A stretch of 64,000 bases of DNA, taken from the NCBI GenBank assembly GCA_964035545.1, contig OZ037765.1, positions 9,204,698 to 9,268,697 on the forward strand, in the 5' to 3' direction. Below the pieces are notes generated by a model. It had not been told where the DNA came from. It worked only from the letters and a program-made list of their open reading frames with translations, and made no database searches. The position numbers and the translations under genes are program-made. This DNA is from Bugula neritina. Taxonomy: Eukaryota; Bryozoa; Gymnolaemata; Cheilostomatida; Bugulidae. Shown in pieces: positions 1-15,700 of this stretch. Position 1 is the first letter of the stretch. Each line of letters starts with the position of its first letter.

Positions 1-706
1 GTATTGAGTGAAGTTCTATCTATCAAGCTAATAAACAACTTACGAAATTCAACTATAAGGAAATAATATGATTCCAACATCCTGCATAGATAATAGGGAT
101 ATAATATAATAATGATGCGCATATATAGATTTGTATATACTCTAAATTTTTGACATTGTGATATTTACAGGTATAAATCTTTAATAACAACTCCATGCAA
201 TAGTTACAGCACATACACGCTTTCTATAGACATAATTGGTCAATTGTAGTGCAATGCATATATTCATCAACACCTAACAATTATAATTTCAACCAACTCA
301 AGTGAAGCAATATTTTTTAAATGCATGAGTCAAAGTTTTGATGTACCCATCAAAGCATGAATCAAGTACCTTATTGGTAAACATAACACTTGGACTGTTC
401 CTTTAATATTTTAGATGTGTGTTTTAAACAACACTCTGCCATTGTTTACAGGAATTCCACACATGATTGCTCAACATTGCACTTCACGTATGCTTTACAG
501 GTGTTTATGGCACGTATGATAGAGATAAGCATATCTTGTTGACTAGAAAGTCTCATTGTGTGTGTGTCTTTGTTTGTAAAATAAGAATTAAATAATAACA
601 CTTGGACCTGGCCAATAGTTCACAGGTAAAATATAAACAACTATAATTTTAATCCCAAGGTAACTATTTTTGCCTACATTTTAGAAACAAGTACCACTGT
701 ACTCAC
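1..706. other. ZEB intron reaching the left edge; no coding signal seen
   Basis: Downstream (minus strand) of the donor at 706-701 lies AT-rich sequence. The remaining C-terminal fingers of ZEB, which should contain a KHHL-type second finger and an SHSGSY-type third, were not found on either strand here. The gene must continue beyond position 1. Confidence 0.6.
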
Positions 707-3700
707 CACTATGTTCATATCTATGCCTGGCCAACGAACTTTGTTTATTAAATACTTTTTCACATTTTCCACATGGAAATTGTCCACTCTCATCAGAACT
801 ACTGGAAATATTTGGTTTCAATTTCTTGTGTGGCGTAGGCAATGTATCCACATGTCCACTAAACACATTCCTATGGTTGAGCTAAAATTAAAAAATCAGT
901 AATGTCTATTATTGGGCAAGCAGACTTTATCAATCACAGATACACTGCATGCATTAAGTAGATGGATTGTGTAATAACTGACATTGCAACTGCGTGTTTG
1001 CATACATCATACTTTAAACTCACATGTCACTCTAGACCAATCGTCAGCTTAGATACCTCAATACTAACAAAAACTTTAAAAATTCAGAAATAGATATGTT
1101 TAATTTAATTATTAAGCAACTTGGTATTTTCAGCCAGTTTTGAATTAGTATTCTACTATTGAATTTTTTTGTGAATAACACATTAAATTCCAGTTACTTG
1201 GTATTGTAAATGACATAATATAGAAATGCTTTATTTGGAAACTGATGTCAAGCAGTTATACTGTAGCAGGATATACACATATGAATCTAACAGATGTTCC
1301 TAAAATACCTATCATACTTAGCATCTGTACACCACAAGGTTTGTGTTAGTTGCTCAGCATTTTCCAGAAATTTTATCACCCGAACTGATGCTTTAGGTGG
1401 ATACAAAGGCATTTTGTGATGTATAGGAGTTAAGCAATGGGCAGCATATGATAAACCAATAGACAACAGAGATAAATCAAGTATTATCAGATAGATCAAC
1501 ATGTGCCTGCTTATATACTCATATATATCACTGAGGATAATATAATTATAAAGGGTTTACTTCTTTTGTTTGAGCAACAATCTGATAAACATAGGATTTT
1601 ATCAACAAAATAACAACTATTTTACCTTTTGTAAGAAAGTATCTAGATAATTTAGGCTAGAGGAGTTGTGAGCCCTCTTCATTGGCATGCTTGGTTTCTC
1701 TGTAGCTGCAGCTTTCCTGTCGATGGGCATCAAGCCTAAAGTTTAAAAGCAATATTAAATTGCAACCAATGCCAGTTAATTTATTGCTGTAACGAATTAA
1801 TACTCCTATAAATTAATTGATATATGGCGGATATTGTAATTGAAAGAATATTTCTGAGACTAAACCTATTAAATAATAACAAGACACTGTCTCCATAAAG
1901 TAGATAAAACATGTATTATGGCAAGAAAAGTTATATAATAATTGGCTGATAAAGGTTCCAGTGGCCAGCCCCAGGCCAAACGGTTACATAAGAGAAGATT
2001 GTGGTGGTGTAGACAGGTAATAAACTGTGCCTATAACATTCTGACAACTCAACAAGGAGTGCCAACTAATTATCTTATCTTTGTCTTTAGTTTATCATAA
2101 AGCAACTTGACAATTTAAACTGAGTCAGGCAAAACATCATTTAAAATGATTTGAAAATATATACCCTTTTTATGTTACACTGTAATATACTAATACTGTA
2201 AAGTACACTAAAATATTATATAGAGCAGAGATAGGTGTCACTTGAAGTATAATAACTAATAAGTATAATAATTGATATCCATGTTGTGGGTTACACTAAA
2301 CACACTCACCCTGACTATGCATGAACTCAGTAACACTAGTGGTATGTCTCGGACTGCTGCTGGATATAGACGACTCACTAACAGGAGAGCTGCCTCTAGA
2401 AGAGCTGCGAGTAGTTAGATCCAGAGGAGAATGTTGGTTGGTGGGCAGCGGCAGTGCTGGTAGTTGCGGTGGCAGTATGGCTGGTAAAGCAGGTGGGGCA
2501 TTGTTTATCAGACCACCGGGATAAAAAATTGGGTTGCTAGAGTTGAGATTTCTTGATAGCATCTACAGAGAAATGACCAGAATGGTAAACATAAACAAAC
2601 ATTCACTTTCAGTAGAATTAAAAATAATTTAAAAGAAACTTAAAAAAACTCACTAATCAAATGAGAAGTACTGTTGGATTAGCAAACACAAAATTAAAAT
2701 AAATTCACAATTGAAGAAAATGAAACACTAAGGTTCATTTCTGTATAATAATTCGCTAATGCGGATGAACTATGCAAACAAATTTACCTGGTAATACACG
2801 TTGAACATAAAAAATTGAGCCTGTGATGCAAAATCTGGCGCTAGTGGCATCTGATGTCTCATAGCCGCCTGCTGCTGATAAAGCTGCTTTAGGGCTATAG
2901 CCGAATGCTGCTGCGCTGCCACCTGTAGATGCTTCAGCTTTTCTTGCTGCTGAACCCATCCCTCCAAAAATTTAGGTGTTTGATTTACATTCATATCTGC
3001 TGTAACCATTCTATTCGATGAGTTTCTAATAAGAACAACAAATTTTACTTATCACTGAACAAGTACGAATAAGCTGCAGGTTGTGGCATGTTGCTTTATA
3101 TATAGCTGATCACATGACCAGGTATAGCCTATAAGCTAGATAAACAGCACAAGCATTGAGGTGGAAAGTTTGGGAGGACCTCATAATAGGATCCTCACGT
3201 TGATTGGTTTGTAAATAAAGCTGCATGTCTAGCTGAGACTCAACAACACTTACTAGAAAATGTGATTTCATAAACATTACAGACTGAATCCATTAAACCT
3301 TAGAATGGTCATGAGTTTGTGTTAATCATAGAATTCACCCCAATAACGGTTTAGCAATCAACAATATCTAAACCAAAATATTACATAGACAATTAGCATG
3401 TATTAAAGGTATACTAGGATGTAACTTGTCCAAACTTGATATGTATTTTAATATTGATAATCGGAAGCAGGTTTCTGCTCACTTTAATCATAGTATGAAT
3501 GTAATTAGCATATCATAACACAAGGTGAATATATCGTTAAGCTTATTCAACTCAAAGGTATTAAAACACTGATAGGCATTTCAATGACAAACTGAGAATA
3601 ATTTTAGTAATGACAGGATCAAAATATTACAAAAATAAACCACATTATGCGTCATAAAAATCTGAAATTCCAAAAAGAGTGTTTACATTTTTGTGTCAAA

Positions 3701-6700
3701 AGAAAAGCTGCAGTAATTTCCAGTTATGGTGATAAGGTAGACTTCAAAGTCAATCTTTGTTCTCACTATTTTACACGATTAAATACTTGGCTAACAAATT
3801 TTCAACACTGCATTTGTTATCATCCTGAAGAGTTTATAAATATGTTTTGACCTGGCTCTTTGGTGTCAACAGTTTATAAAGGTGAGTTCATTTCACATAT
3901 AACTGTGATAAATAAATTTTTATCAGCTGTTGGTGGGACACATCTGTAGTGATGATGGTAACACCGGTTAGATATCCACCAGCTCACAGTTCATTATACT
4001 GATTTGTTACTCTAACATCAAAACTGTTTATCAGTCAATTGATGTTTATGATAAAAAGTTTACAAAATATGTTGAGTCCATTTTCTATGAAGTCCTTTCT
4101 CGTGCAAGCTCTTGATCTGTTTTCGTAATAAAATTTTTCGGTATGAATAAAATATGTCACTTGTATATCTAAGAACTACAGAAAAACATGCAGCTTATGG
4201 CTTCAGCAACAATACTAAATAGTTTTTGTATAAGCTGAATAGCTTAGAGAAGTGCTTGAAGCACTATGTTTGGCTAAATGTGTGTACAAAATAATATGTT
4301 GACAAAAAATTTCTATAGTATTTCATTTGACACATAATCCGTGGTTAACACATTAGGTGAAACCTATTGTTGCAGTAACAATAAGCATTACATGATTTTC
4401 CTTTTCAAAGCAACCTGTAAATTATATCACACACTATGGCGTGACTTTGCAGTGTTTATTTCAACTATCATCATCAGTTGAAAGTCCCATATTATTCTTA
4501 GAGTTGTATAAAAAAATTCTATATTATACATACAAATTATATTTTATATTGTAAACTTGTACATATACAAGTCACTTTTTTCTACTTATTGTTTGTTACA
4601 CCTGCCATTTGGGTGCTCATGCATTCTTGCTAAAAAAAACTTTGAAATACAATTACACATTTATACTTTACATTTATACAGCATTCTCAAATTGCTTATT
4701 TCCAAGTACATATGTATTTTGTACCAGTTTGAAATATTTACTTTTACAAATACCATGACCAGTTTATATTATTAGGTATTGAAATTAACAATAATAACTT
4801 ATTCACAGACCATGTCAGCTTATATTGTGCTCATGTCATGGTGTGAAAGAGCAGAGCAGAACTATTTTAATCCTAACTAAATATCCACCTTGTTGTCACC
4901 ATAGATAGTGACTGGTTATTCATGCCAACATAATATCTTAGAACACGGAATGTAAACACACTCCATCTTCATTTGCGATGACAAACAGGGATGTGTGCCC
5001 TTTTGTCTAACACAAGTTCAACTGATAAATTAATACAATCACTGTTTGAAAAAAATCTGACCTCTCCTTATCACAAATAATATTTATTGATTAAGCTGGG
5101 CCCAAAAATATCAACTGCTTTGATATAAATCACAGTGATTATTAATACACACATAAATAGGCCAGTGTATTCACCACATTGTTGTTGTTTACTAGTCGTT
5201 TTACACTTCCTCACATGCTGTATGGTGGTTTCCCTTATCTTTGAATAAAGTATGTTCTCTCAGTTTGATTGTTTATCTTGAAGATAATCATTTAGATGTG
5301 TGAAGCTAGTGTTGCAAGGTGTGTAACATTATACAAATCTGTCAATAATGGGTGACCTCTTCTCCATTATACTTGCATTCAAAGCCATAACAAACAAACA
5401 TTGCTGAACCTTTGCTACATCCTGATAAAATTTTAACCTTTTATGCCCTATTATGATGAAATAAATGATTTCAACTAGATATTACATGCTAGTCCCAATC
5501 CAGTTGACAGACTAATTTTAATTACTTAGCGGTGCTCTATCTATCATTATGTGGGATTAGTCTGATGGCACTGGGGGAAAGGAGTGGATACCAACATTTT
5601 GTTTATTGTATATTTTATTCTTAAATCCAAATAGTTGGCCATACAGCATGGTGAAAGAATAAGATGCTCAGATATGTGGGGGAAAGAGCAAAGTGGTCAC
5701 AGATTCTACTTAAGTTGTATTGCCAACATGTTGATCAAAGCTACTAGTGTGTAACTGGGGGGGGGGGGGGGGGGGGGCAGAGCTCACTTGAGATAGTGAG
5801 GGGAGCAAGCTGTAGTTGCTAAGTTGTAAGCTCAAGTTACTTATTTATCAGTCGATTTAATGCTCCTAAACTGTATATTTTGCAACCCAAAGTTTCAGAC
5901 CTTCAATGCTGTAATTTTTTTATGAAAACATTATAAATTACTAAGTAATAAAAATGGTAAGACATGCAAAGTAACCTGACCAAAAGGTGATAAAATGGAA
6001 GACAGTAGTCTGTTACGAAGAGATTAAATTTTTGCCTCTATGGAAATATATGCTCAGGCACGCAGCATTAATCTATAACAGCAATTTAACCTGTAGGGGT
6101 GTTGCAGGTTGAAGTATATTTTCATTTCAATGTAACTAAGTATGACAAACAGCGCCACCTACAATCTGCACTGCAGTGACCTTGAAGCTACCAACTGGTG
6201 TATTGTAACAAAACTAGAGTTTCTGGTGATTGTCAGTAAACAATCTAACTTAAAATGTATTACTGCCCAAAATAGATCAACAAAATAATGATAAACTCTG
6301 TTCAGAAATGATTAATTAAGTAATATATCACTTACATCCGGTGAATTAATTATTCAAATTTATTGTTTCAAAATCACAAATAGAATATTGTGTGTCACAG
6401 CACTATTTTGGCAAAGAGTATCAGAATTATTGCAACCAACTGTTATATGAACAACCTGTTCAAGTAGCACAGTTTTATTTATCTCAGAAATTGAAAATAG
6501 AAAAAAGTTTTGAGATTTGCAGACATAGCAGTCAGTTCCTTAGATATGTAATGTTTGGAGATGAGGTTAAATGAAACACTGGGGATTTACATCTTTGACT
6601 TAACACAAGACTTGCTATAAATAGCTTTCTTGGCACTTTGGGGAAACAAATGCTATTTTTCACTTATTTGGAACCCAAAATTCCATAAAATTAGCCTTTT

Positions 6701-9700
6701 GCATTATGGCTTTGCTTTTGAATAAGTTTTGTTTCTTAATGTTTCTTAATTACCAGTATTTGTTTACATCAAACTTTTTGGAAATGCTGTATGAAAAGTT
6801 GGCTACGAAAATGTCATTTAATTTAAATTCATTGCGCAATAAGTTTAAAATTAGAAAACAATGATTTGCTTACTTTTGTAATATTCTGCACTAAAATGAT
6901 AGAGATAAGTTGATGAATCATATTTGGAGAGCTGTATTTGTTACATTGGACTCTACTTCTCTATCCGTGGTTTTCCCTGAGTGGTGCACCAAGTTAACAT
7001 TCAGATCAATCAAACAGATCAATTGCCTAGTGATGCCACTTACAATCTACTAGACACTTGAATTTTATATAAACAATCTCAAAGTTCTTTGAGCCCACTA
7101 TGTGGAGTAAGCAGACACAAAATTTACCTTAATTCTACGGCATCATAGCTGGCAGCGGCAGGCATTCGGTTGGTAACATCCAAGTTCAGTGTCTCTGGTA
7201 GAGGTAATTGAATAGCATGACGTCTTGCAGGCTCTTCAACAGCTTCACGAGCGTCCGCACCTCCATTGACTAAATAATAAAGACATTAGTTTATGCTCTA
7301 AAATACATAAATACATGTAATCGGGTAGTCTTTTACGGTGTTGCATAATGTAGGATGGAACCAGAAGCAAAATATTCAGTTTTCATAGCATTCCACAGTT
7401 TACCATGAGATACAAAAGTTAACATGTCACTAGTAGCACACACAAAGTAGTTTCTACTACGCCTGTGTGTGTGCCTGTGTGTGTGTGTCAGGGTTGAGGA
7501 TCAAAGATCAGTTTTATCATACTGTAATAATTTGGTGAATACTGTTTTTGTGTTAAACGTAAACGGTTTGAAGAGGAAAGAGGAGGATGTGAAATGAGTT
7601 AGAGCGAGATAAGAGATGTTCAACTTGTCAAGTGTTGACAGATCATCAACTGGAAGCTGCAGGTCAAACCTGGCCGAGAAGTGTCATGCCATCTGTGATT
7701 AGTCAACGTCATGGGAGAGAAAATACTATATCAAAAGCCAGATAAACGAATCTCCATATCTGGGATAGAAAGGCATAAAAATAGACCCAAAAGTTAGTGT
7801 TTTACTGCTTTAGATAGCACGTGAAAACCTGTAACACTAATAAGGAACATGGAAAAATTCATAAGTAAGTCTATAATTACATGCTTTTTTATATATTAAA
7901 AATATTATAAATATAAGTGAAAAAGTTTAGGATGTGAAAAGTAACAAAACCGCCATTTTAACTCAATAAAACATTTTACTAATAGCCACGTTTTATAATA
8001 GACATACTGAAACTGTTTGTCCAATTTGGTGAACACCCAGCAGCTTGCTAGAGCTCTTATGTGACAAAAACTGAGAGAAATGTTACATGTTGGTATTGAC
8101 ACCTCATAACCTGGCTCTGTGTACATCTTGTATGAAAGGTGCCACGTTAGACTGGCAACCACCTGCTAAAGGATCCTACGTAAACATGGCAGGCTATAGA
8201 TAGAGTTGAGGCTTTTTAACCCTTGCTACACTTTCTATGGTGATGCTATTTGTTATTATTGAAAACTTGAAACTTTCCACAATTCCATCGCATATAACTT
8301 ATTGTCAACATCTTAAGTTGTGAAAATGCTTTCAATATCACCAAATAAATACCTTTAACAAATTTAGTATATAAATCTGTGGCAAAGAATTAACTTGATT
8401 TAGACTGGTAAAAAGAGAATAAACAACATGACTTGTGACTTGGCTTATGGTGAGGGGTAGTGGTTACACGGCTAAGGTAATCACAATCTAAAGCTGTGTT
8501 CAAGGTAATGTAGACCGACCTCAAAAATGTCATACAATTTTCATCAATGAAAATTTACATTTATTTATCCCACATATGTGATCAGTATTATAGGTTTGAA
8601 CTCTTCCTGTAACATTAGGTTTAATAAACAGGCTACTTTATGAGTTCACAAGTCCTAATAAAATACAAAAAAAATGATTTATTACTTTTAAGGACAATAA
8701 TATCACTCATTAATGTTAATAAAATATATCAATAAATTATATGTGAAAGTGACAATCAGTGGAAGGATAGCCAATTTAACATTGAAGCTAGAATAAGTAC
8801 CATCATATTGAGTGCAGAAATTTTTGCTTAGCTGAGATTTATAACTTGTAGTTTGGCAGTTGGATCTGGAACTTTGTTGCTATATATTCTGCAGCCATGC
8901 AGGTAATTTTTTATGCTAGAACTTTGCTATTAGAAAACTGCATGTTTGCACCTACTTCCGGTAATTTCAAAATTATTGCATTATGAGCAAAATAGGCCAT
9001 CAATATATTACACTTTTCACAGTTTTCCAACTTTCAGTTGGCTTTATGAAGCTAATTTTTTGTAAATAATCCATACAAAAGTTTATAAAGTGGTGAAAGT
9101 TTTAGATATGGAAATGATTCGTATGTGGTTGATAATTAAACAGTTTGAGTTATGTAGTGAGCAGCACAGCTCACAGTTTGCTTACTGTGTACCTGTTTGT
9201 TTCTCGGAAAAAAATCTTGCATCTGCTGCCAGTGGTGCTGCTTCTGCTGCTGCTAGTACTGGTGGTGGTGGTACTGCCGCTAGTGCTGGTAGTTCTAGTG
9301 GTGCTGCTGCCAATGGTGCTGCTAGTACTGGTGGTGCTGCTACTAGTGCTGGTGGTGCTGCCGCTGGTGGTGCTGCCGCTGGTGGTGCTGCCATTGGTGC
9401 TGCTAGTGCTGGTGGTGCTGCTAGTGCTGGTGGTGCTGCTAGTGCTGGTGGTGCTGACGTCACCTTGTTAAGGCCCAGAGATGAAGAATCCGGAAGTTTC
9501 TTAGCTGCAAGGCGGCCATTATCTGGTTTATTAGAATTCAAGCACTTTCTTGATGACATGTGGCTGCTGTATGATCCTGAATGGCTGAAACTGGAAACAT
9601 TACAGACAACAATGAATATAATATATGCACAAAGCACTGGTGATTTCTTCAATTAAACAGCTTAGTTTTTAATTTCAAAAGATATTTTAATAAACAAAAA

Positions 9701-12700
9701 TAACATTTAAATTTCTCAAAAAGTGTTTAGCATTTTGGTAAAACAGTTGCTCACTTTTGCATTCATCACCTATTATTTTCCAATACAGATAAAGAATAAG
9801 GAAATTATGAAATATTAGTCATATGCATACCATATAAGGCAAGTATATTGTGAATTAGTAACCACAATTTATCCAAATAAAAGAGTATTGTAGTGATTCA
9901 TTTGAAATGCGCATATTCATCATATTAATTTGATAGCTGGATTGATGCCAATACCTTGCTCCGCGTTTACTCTGTAGAGTTTAATACGAGCTCATATTTC
10001 TTTAGGGATTAACTTACTAGTATCATTTATATATGTCATACAGTGATGATGGATGTGACAATAGAATAAAATGACAGAGTGGGGGAGTTACACTAATTAC
10101 TTTATGACAAATGTCAGCACGCACGGTGAGCAGGCAAATTTTTAAGGCATAACACACAGTTAAGGTAAAGAATGAAAATGCATTGTAATGCATCCCTGGA
10201 GTCGACACTAATTCTTATCAGATATAATTTGATAACAATGTAAGTCCATGACTCAAAGTGAAACTAAACAGAGAGCATATAACAACTATGACACATAGTA
10301 TGATAGTCTGACCTAAAGGTTAATGTGACTCATACTATGAGTAATGTGTATATAGACTTACTCTAACTCACTAATCAACTGTCGCCTCAGGTAAACTACT
10401 GCACACTATACTGCCTATAGATCACAGAAATATTTACAGTTAATGTTGGCATAAATTTAATTTAATTTAAATTTAATTTAGCCTGCAGCAATTAATATCT
10501 TATAAAGTTTAACAGAGATGTAGATGTAGATATAAAAGCTGTAAAAAGTTACTTTGCATGCAAAAGTTAATGAAAAATTGACAGTATGATTGACATAATG
10601 CATACGAATATATTGTTGTATTATTTTCAAAATTGTATTTATAGCTTTAAATATATAATGTGACCCCACCATGAACAAAAGTAAACAAAGCACAAGTTAA
10701 ACAGATGTATTTCTACTGTTGGTAGTCACACTTTGAAACAATAGCATATTTACAATTGACAAGCTGTTACTTTCTTTGTCTTTAACCACCTTTTTGGGTT
10801 TGACATCACAGCAAAGAATAAATGATTTGTATAATTTTCTCTCTTATGTAACAACACTAAATCAAATAAATGCATTTAATGACAATTAATACAAGTTTCT
10901 TCAGTGATATATCACAGGATACTGCCTGCAAAAAAAGGCAATTTGTTAAATGAGGTATTGTGACATTCACGTGTATAGGTTTTACGTGAATACCTCACTT
11001 AATGTCTGGCATAATTTCTTTCTTTGCCAAACACTCTTGAAAGTTTTAATGACTATTTAAGATTGCCAAATTTTCTTTACCGTCACATAAAAACTGTTTT
11101 TCTGGCTCAGCAAGTCTAACCAAGTAACACTACATTCAATAATGATTTAAAGTGGAAGTGGAACTCCTTGAGAAACCTGCAACACGATTTCAAGAAAATG
11201 GCTAACCGTTTCTGGCAATGCGAGCACTCGAAGGGTTTTTCTCCGCTATGTATTCGGCTGTGCTCTTTCAGATGGTGCTTAAACTTGAATGCTTTCCCAC
11301 ACTGGTGACACTGAAAGCGTCTTTCTCCTTCTCTGTGATTAATCAAGTGCTTTTCAAGTTTCTGTACATCCGTAAATGTCTTGTAGCATATTCTGCAGCT
11401 CTACAATGCATGATGCATCCTGTATAATACAGGTGACTTCAATTATTTACCTCCACACAAATGCATAAAGTCATTAAACCTAGACAAAGTGCAATTTAAA
11501 TGCCTGCATGAATAAAATACTGCAAATATTACATACGTTCTTAAGAATATGATAATTAATAATAGATGCAGTACAATTAATTATTCTTCGCTGTTTTTAT
11601 TACTTTCATTTTCTCAAAATTAATCATTTACCAATGAAAGAAATGTCAAGGGTGGACAAGCATCTGGCAACCCGCTAATGAGCAATTTGTTTCTTTACAC
11701 TCTGTTTTATTAGCAAAACTTTCTGTGGGGTCCGGGATTCCACTGCCCGATAATTTTGAGTAACTTTTATAAAGGCATAGAGCCTAAGCACATGTTTAAC
11801 AACTTCATTTATAAAGTGAGAAATTTCAATTTGATCTACCCACCTTGAATGTCAAATCAAGAGAAATTTGCAAAATAGGTAGGCTATTTTACTAGAAACA
11901 ATTTTTGAGAGATTTGACGGAATAAAATGATTAGAGCACAACAGACACAGTACAGAGTAAATATTTCAGGCTCATTCTAGCTTTGTTGCCTAGTACATTC
12001 CGTCATAAAATGTGGGTATTGTAAGTTTGAAAAAAGTTGTGGAAAGTAAGATTAGTTATAAAAATGTGAGATTACAGGTGTAGAAGTTTTGCACAGCTAA
12101 TCCTTTGATAACATCTAAAACTGTAAAACATTTTTATGATTCCCACATGTTTGAAGTAACCACTGGGGACTTTTGAGACCTTGACATAAGTCAGAAGTGG
12201 TAATACTGTGAAGCTGGTTATATGAGCTAAAGCAATGCTGCAGTAGAAGCCACGTGATGAGCTGTTCAATCTTTGACTAACAAATCATATTATTTAGGTA
12301 CAGCAGTGGAATAATTCTAAATTCTAATACCCAAATTCTTTAATGCTTTTAATGAATTTCGGTTTGGGGTTAGAGTTGAGCTTCTTATGAGAACATAACT
12401 TATTTTGCTACAACCCTGATCTAGAACACAGGCTTTTTGTATACCTCCATTACTGCGCCTACTTCATAGATTTCATGTTGACCTGTGTAATATAACTAAT
12501 GATTTACCTATGTTGGTAGTCAACTGAATGGCACTCAAGGATACACCTACATATACATATGCTAGACTTCCACACCATGTGAATTGGTTTGGTTCTTACA
12601 TGGAATACACCCACATGCTATAAAAACATGGACACAGTTGCATGACATTCAACAACCTATGTAAATATGTATCCTGGAAAACACTGGCTAGGCTGCGCAT

Positions 12701-15700
12701 ACTACTACTGTAATACTAGTTTTAAAACTCTCGGAGAAAGAATGTTAATTATATTTTGTTCAAACTTACCAACTCATTATCTGTAAATATTATTCACATA
12801 ATTCAATAGTTTTGATAATTATATTAATGGTTTGTTACCTTATTATATTATATTTTATAACTCGAGTTTAAGCTATGGCTTGCATTTCATCTAGAATAAA
12901 TTGAAAAAGCATGTGCTTTTTCTAATATAAAGACATAGATCTATGTGTACGTACCAAGACTGACCTACCACTTACATTATAGAATTAGAACTTGAAACAT
13001 TAGAACTCCGCTAATTGAAACAACTCTGTACCCATTTTACAGCTATTTCCTGCTTTATTTCTTACAATAAACTTGGTCTTTTGGTTTGGAGTAAAAAATA
13101 CCCCAAAAATTAACAAATCACATGCAGAAATTCATCTTTGTGAATAGCACTAGCTCATGCAGAACATTGCAGAAAGAGAAATATAGTGCTCATGTCCCAA
13201 ACCCAACCAAATTAACACTTAAAACCCCAAGCTAAGCAAGAATCCACATTTCTTCACTTCACGGAGATAGCATGTTTTACAGATACTCCAGCAATGCTTT
13301 TCTAGAACATTAGCCTATGAATTCAAACTTATTGTAATGTTGCTGTAGCTATGTAGCTCAAGTTACACGTGCTTATACATGTTACATCTTGCTCACTCAT
13401 ACGATTTCGCAATCTACAGTAGGTCAGAACAGTTCTAACTGGAGAAATTAAATATATTTGATTAGAAGGTGATCTCAATAATGCATGGGGAAGTGCCTGA
13501 CTTGATAAAATGTTGATACAATTTTTATAACCAGATTGACAGTTGGCTTTACTGCTTTGGCTAAAGTTTTCAACCCACACATACTAGTCATCAAGACATG
13601 TTTTCAAGGAAGTTAACGTAGGGAAATAAATTATTACGTGATGCAATGTTGAAGTACAAAAAACCAGTTAGCTGCAGGCCCATACTTTAGCTGTATAAAC
13701 TTTAAACTTTATTCACTTGAGTTCTTTTTAGCAATTGAAAAAATATCTTTTTACTGTGTGGCCGCAAGCAGTTTATCCAGCAAATTGTTTCTCCTAATAA
13801 TGATAATGATTTCAATAAATGTACAGGGGATAGCTAAAAATTTAACATTTTTCTAACTTTCAGGGCAGCTGAATTACAGTGATAGATACAAAACCTGCAA
13901 GATTGTTGAATTAAGCAGAACCAAAGTTCAGATTTTCAACACTGAGAGACCATCAGTAAAAAACAGATTAATTTATGCAAAAACTGCAGTTTTTATCACT
14001 ACAACTGCAAAAATTGAAGTCAATTAATTTGTATTTATAAAGCTAGGTGCAACGGCAATAACATCGTTGGAAATTACATCAATTAAACTTCTACTCGTGT
14101 AAATGCTAGCACTCATTAGGTTGTAGTGTATACAACACATTCTGAAATCAAATGGCTCTTTTAAAAGAATAGAAACTGATTTTAATTCTTAGTTTTCTAT
14201 AAAGTTTTAAACAGCCACCACAATCTCAGCTGTGTTACTAATAAAAACTCATGTACATTTTACTGGAACTAAAATCAAAATTAGCACGGATTTTGTGCAA
14301 CTGAAAGCAGCAACAGCTACAAAATGAAAACATATTTGTACCCATCTACTATCTTAGTCCTCAAAGTCAAATTAGCCAATGAGATGTTTTAGCAGGGTTC
14401 TTTAACTTTATAGAGCTAACCAATCAAAATGAGTTTCAACAGAGGGCTGACCCAGGAGTTGGACTGAAGCCCGTATCAATATTTAAACCATTTTATAACT
14501 CAAAAATGAACTGTCATCAGCATCAGTTATACTTTACATAAAATCTGGGTATATATACACAGCACATACAGTTATTAGAAAAGCGTGCTAATGAAGATTC
14601 TATACATGTACGGTGTATACCCTTGTGCCTGTAAGAGAATAGAGTTTGGTCTTGAAAAAAGAGTAGAATAAATTAATTTTTTGAAAGGCAATGGTTACAC
14701 ACTTCATCTAAACTATAGATACTTATGTTTATATCATCAAAAAGGGAAAAGCTTTCACTATTTCTGTATCATCTCAGCCGACTATTGATTATTACTCTTG
14801 TCATCAATTACTCTCTACTTGAACTAGCAGGATCTTGGTTTGTGCTTCGCACTAAAATCATTGCGCAAAATTACCTGACCACATTTCTTTTTGATTCAAA
14901 CCCTTAAACATACATAAATGGTTTTATTTAAAACAATTATCAGCCGATGTGCCAATCAGTGATGACTTGTGAAAATATTTGTGGCTACTGCGCACAAGGC
15001 TAGGGCTGACACATAGTCACGTTGGACTCATATGACTCTAATCTATAAGTCTGGCTATATAGTTATGCCGTGGAGTTTGCATTCCATCTTCATGAAACTA
15101 TCCAGTTTATTAGATCAAAAAAAACCCACTCGGGTGTATAGTAACAATCCATGTGGAAAGGGCTTTCTAAGTAGGCTAGGGACCTGTTTTCAATTGTGGC
15201 AAAGGAACAATTATGACTGAATGCCATCACCAATGGTCTTTACAGGGAATGGAACTATCCACTAGATATAACATTATAGTGCAAAGTATTCAGTTTACTT
15301 ATTGCAATAATATAATGTTTAGTTTGAGTATTCAATTCCAGCCAATACCAACTTGATGATTATTTTCAACTTGAGGTAAATTATTAAAGTTATGATACCC
15401 CTTTCCTAGACATTTTGAAGACTGGCCAACCATTACCACTAAAGTAGACATTCTCTTTTAATTCTCCAAATGGTAAAAAGTTGAGAATGATGTGAATGTT
15501 TGTTTCCAATGAGGTCAATACAAGTACAGAAGGTATAAAGTGTAATTAAAAGGTAATGAATATGTTGTGAGGTACTGGGTTCAGGTAGCAATTAAACTTG
15601 GCAGCAATGACTTAAATAGTCATAAAAATAAAAATCGCACCCAAGTTTTCCTACTGCTACTCAACGAGACTTTTAGTTTTAATTAATGTGGTGAAGTTCT

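Noticed and set aside
8440-8525. Possible tRNA-like stretch (GGGGTAGTGGTTACACGG)
   Set aside because: Only an A-box-like word; no B box or stems, and no SINE core after it.
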